Shown: one piece after another, positions 62,193 to 64,000 of the stretch
Position numbering within the stretch: position 1 is the stretch's first letter
How the letters are laid out: each line of letters starts with the position of its first letter
Assembly (NCBI GenBank): GCA_002337125.1
Contig: DDFJ01000004.1
Span: 1,725,889-1,789,888 of the forward strand
From: Chitinophagaceae bacterium UBA1931
GTDB lineage: Bacteria > Bacteroidota > Bacteroidia > Chitinophagales > Chitinophagaceae
Reading direction: 5' to 3'
DNA: 64,000 bases
Made by a program: the position numbers and the translations under genes
Notes under the pieces: model-generated
Databases searched by the model: none
Told to the model about the DNA's origin: nothing
The model's input: the letters and a program-made list of their open reading frames with translations, nothing else

Positions 62193-64000
62193 ATGAAGAA
62201 AATCCGGTTCAACATAGACTTCAAAACAATCAGCCTTTTTATCATTCTGCTTTCATTATCAGAAATCACTTCAGCACAGTGTAACCAGATTTACAATTGG
62301 ACAACCTGGACCAGTTTTACTGGTAACTCAGCAACAGGAACCATCATCAATAACGGTCAGCCAATAGCAGTAACAATGACTGCGAATTATACCTTTGGAT
62401 CAACCCCATCCGTTTATAATTATTCATTGTTTTCAGGATTTACAACCAACTTACCAAATGCAACAGTACCACAAACAACCTGGGCAGCTGGTGCAGGTGG
62501 CACAACTACAATGTGTTTTTCGCAAACTGTTGAGAACCCTGTTTTATTGATTTCTTCGCTTGGCGATATTCACACCCCCGTTAAACTAACTTTTTCGAAA
62601 CATTATGTTTCTGTTTATGAAAAAGGTGGAATGACCTTTCCGGATGACACAACAATTATAGGAGCCGAAGGAAATGCTGTGATCGTATTTCCTGGAAAAT
62701 TTGACTGTGTAACTATTTTCTCAACTACACCTGAGTACTACACAAATATTACATGGGGGTTAAATCCTCCACTTTTCCCAGTAACAATTTCAGGTAATAC
62801 AGTTAGTTGCGATAGTGTAACGCTAGCAGCTTCTGGTGGCACAACCTATTTGTGGAGTGATGGCAAGCAGCCCAATGCTGCTACAAACACTTTCTACAAA
62901 AGCGGAACATATTTTCTCACCGTTACCGATGCAAATGCCTGTACAGTTACAACATCAAAGTCAGTAACAGTCAATCAAAAAGCAACTTCTGTTATTAACA
63001 AAACGATTTGTTCGGGAAATTCTTTTGAGGGATATACTACTTCCGGTACTTATAAAGATATTTTCACTGGTGTTAACGGCTGTGATAGCATTCGAACTTT
63101 GAACCTCGTCGTCAATCAAAAAACAAGTTCGATAATTTCAAAAACAATTTGTCAAGGCGATTCATTCGAAGGATACTCTTCATCCGGAACTTTTATTGAT
63201 CATTTTACAGGCTCGAATGGATGTGACAGCACCAGAACCTTAAACCTTACTGTTAATCAAAAAAAATCATCCACTATCAATAAAACGATTTGTGAGGGTG
63301 ATTCATTTGAAGGACACAGCTCATCTGGGACATTTATTGATCACTTTACTGGTTCAAACGGATGTGACAGTGCCAGAACCTTAAACCTGACAGTCAATCA
63401 AAAAATTTCATCTACCATCAGTAAATCAATTTGCAGGGGAGAGTACTTTGAAGGATATAATTCCGCAGGAAGCTATGTCGACAAATTTATTGCTGCCAAT
63501 GGCTGTGACAGTACACGCACTTTGTTGCTCGCTGTAACTGATTTACCGAGCCCTTCATTAGGAATTGATAAAGAAATATGTTCAGGAGATTCTTTACTGC
63601 TCAACCCCGGGGTTTTTGATTCTTATTTGTGGCAGGATGGATCAACACTTAATTACTATATCGTACGGCAGCCTGGAGTTTATTCTGTACAGGTAAGTAA
63701 TACCTGTGGCTCTAATACAGACCAGGTTATGGTTGCGTCTAAAAACTGCACACTTTTTTTCCCAAATGCTTTCACTCCAAATCATGATGGATTGAATGAT
63801 ATTTTTTCCGCACTAAATGCCTATAATCTGAAAGATTTCCGCTTAGCGGTTTATAACTGTTTTGGAGAAAGGGTTTTTGAAACAACCAATTATCTTCAGG
63901 GCTGGGATGGAAATTACAAAGGAAAAGCAGCTGTACCTGGCGTTTATGTTTGGTACTGCACTTTTGCAACACAAACTGTTCCGCTGAAAGGCACAGTTAC
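62193..64000 (+). CDS. Secreted repeat protein with type-B gliding/T9SS C-terminal domain (3' end cut off)
   Basis: At least 602 codons, open to the right edge. A signal peptide ends TSAQ (residue 31). An N-terminal beta-rich domain with CNQIYNWTTWTSFTG and an SPRY-less Ig-like region leads to four tandem 47-residue repeats (SSTINKTICEGDSFEG...NGCDS..TLNLTVNQK), then an Ig-like linker. The end, LFFPNAFTPNHDGLNDIF ... YNCFGERVFETTNYLQGWDGNYKGK ... VPGVYVWYCTF, is the type-B CTD recognised by the type IX secretion system (gliding motility family). The typical ending follows within a few codons, so only a handful of residues is missing. Confidence 0.9.
   Translation, partial: MKKIRFNIDFKTISLFIILLSLSEITSAQCNQIYNWTTWTSFTGNSATGTIINNGQPIAVTMTANYTFGSTPSVYNYSLFSGFTTNLPNATVPQTTWAAGAGGTTTMCFSQTVENPVLLISSLGDIHTPVKLTFSKHYVSVYEKGGMTFPDDTTIIGAEGNAVIVFPGKFDCVTIFSTTPEYYTNITWGLNPPLFPVTISGNTVSCDSVTLAASGGTTYLWSDGKQPNAATNTFYKSGTYFLTVTDANACTVTTSKSVTVNQKATSVINKTICSGNSFEGYTTSGTYKDIFTGVNGCDSIRTLNLVVNQKTSSIISKTICQGDSFEGYSSSGTFIDHFTGSNGCDSTRTLNLTVNQKKSSTINKTICEGDSFEGHSSSGTFIDHFTGSNGCDSARTLNLTVNQKISSTISKSICRGEYFEGYNSAGSYVDKFIAANGCDSTRTLLLAVTDLPSPSLGIDKEICSGDSLLLNPGVFDSYLWQDGSTLNYYIVRQPGVYSVQVSNTCGSNTDQVMVASKNCTLFFPNAFTPNHDGLNDIFSALNAYNLKDFRLAVYNCFGERVFETTNYLQGWDGNYKGKAAVPGVYVWYCTFATQTVPLKGTV
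62982..63545 (+). repeat. Four tandem 141-bp coding repeats
   Basis: Units of exactly 141 bp (47 codons) start at 62982, 63123, 63264 and 63405. Each has a Cys at position 10 (TIC) and a Cys-Asp at 34-35 (NGCDS), likely a disulfide pair per module. Units two and three are the most similar at DNA level, which suggests recent duplication; the fourth has diverged at its end (LLLAVTDL). Confidence 0.92.

Noticed and set aside
62982..63545. CRISPR-like array because of the regular period
   Set aside because: The 141-bp units are in-frame coding repeats without short conserved repeats and variable spacers.

Overview
The window looks like a chromosomal segment of a Bacteroidota species, most likely in or near the Chitinophagaceae. 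The evidence is a SusC/SusD pair, a secreted protein with a type-B gliding/T9SS C-terminal domain, several TAnnTTTG -7 promoter boxes, weak or absent Shine-Dalgarno sequences, and the coaX / outer-membrane protein / lptC gene order. Genus assignment is inference. No rRNA, tRNA, CRISPR array, insertion sequence or phage gene was recognised.

Region 1 (38-25230, minus strand) is the main attraction: sixteen genes with gaps of -1 to 80 bp, read from 25230 down to 38. In transcription order they are susC, susD, a hairpin resembling an attenuator, a purple-acid-phosphatase-like enzyme, a large lyase-like protein, iolJ, iolB, iolC, iolD, a sodium:solute symporter, iolA, iolE, iolG, GH92, GH28-like, GH92, GH28-like. 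This joins a complete myo-inositol catabolic route (inositol to DHAP plus acetyl-CoA) to an outer-membrane glycan-uptake pair, a phosphatase, two alpha-mannosidase-family enzymes and two GH28-fold enzymes. The arrangement suggests a locus for harvesting inositol from a phosphorylated and/or mannosylated inositol conjugate; the actual substrate is not visible in the sequence. A LacI-family regulator (25755-26783) is divergent from the operon and has a CG-centred palindrome just upstream.

Region 2 (26947-36223) holds a deoxyhypusine-synthase-family enzyme, a GHL10 cell-wall-type hydrolase, a MarR regulator with an aldo/keto reductase, and an envelope/housekeeping run (lptC, outer-membrane protein, coaX, LON-domain protein, glycosyltransferase 2), followed by meaB.

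Region 3 (36264-47688) holds a metzincin-type metalloprotease, a small CxxC membrane protein, a plus-strand run of five small proteins (VOC, SRPBCC, TfoX-N, AHSA1-type, DUF1801), a large secreted Asp-box/VPS10-like propeller protein, a PfkB-family sugar-phosphate kinase, a DsbA-family thiol oxidoreductase, a YdeI-like protein and an AT-rich secreted protein.

Region 4 (47707-64000) holds polA, a small membrane protein with a good promoter and inverted repeat, an orphan ParA divergent from a NUMOD4/HNH-derived protein, a secreted hypothetical, two DUF3857 proteins (one apparently active transglutaminase, one lacking the cysteine), an N-acetylmuramoyl-L-alanine amidase, an acyl-CoA dehydrogenase with a MarR regulator, and the start of a repeat-containing T9SS cargo protein that runs off the right edge. 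Convergent gene pairs are separated by strong hairpin terminators.
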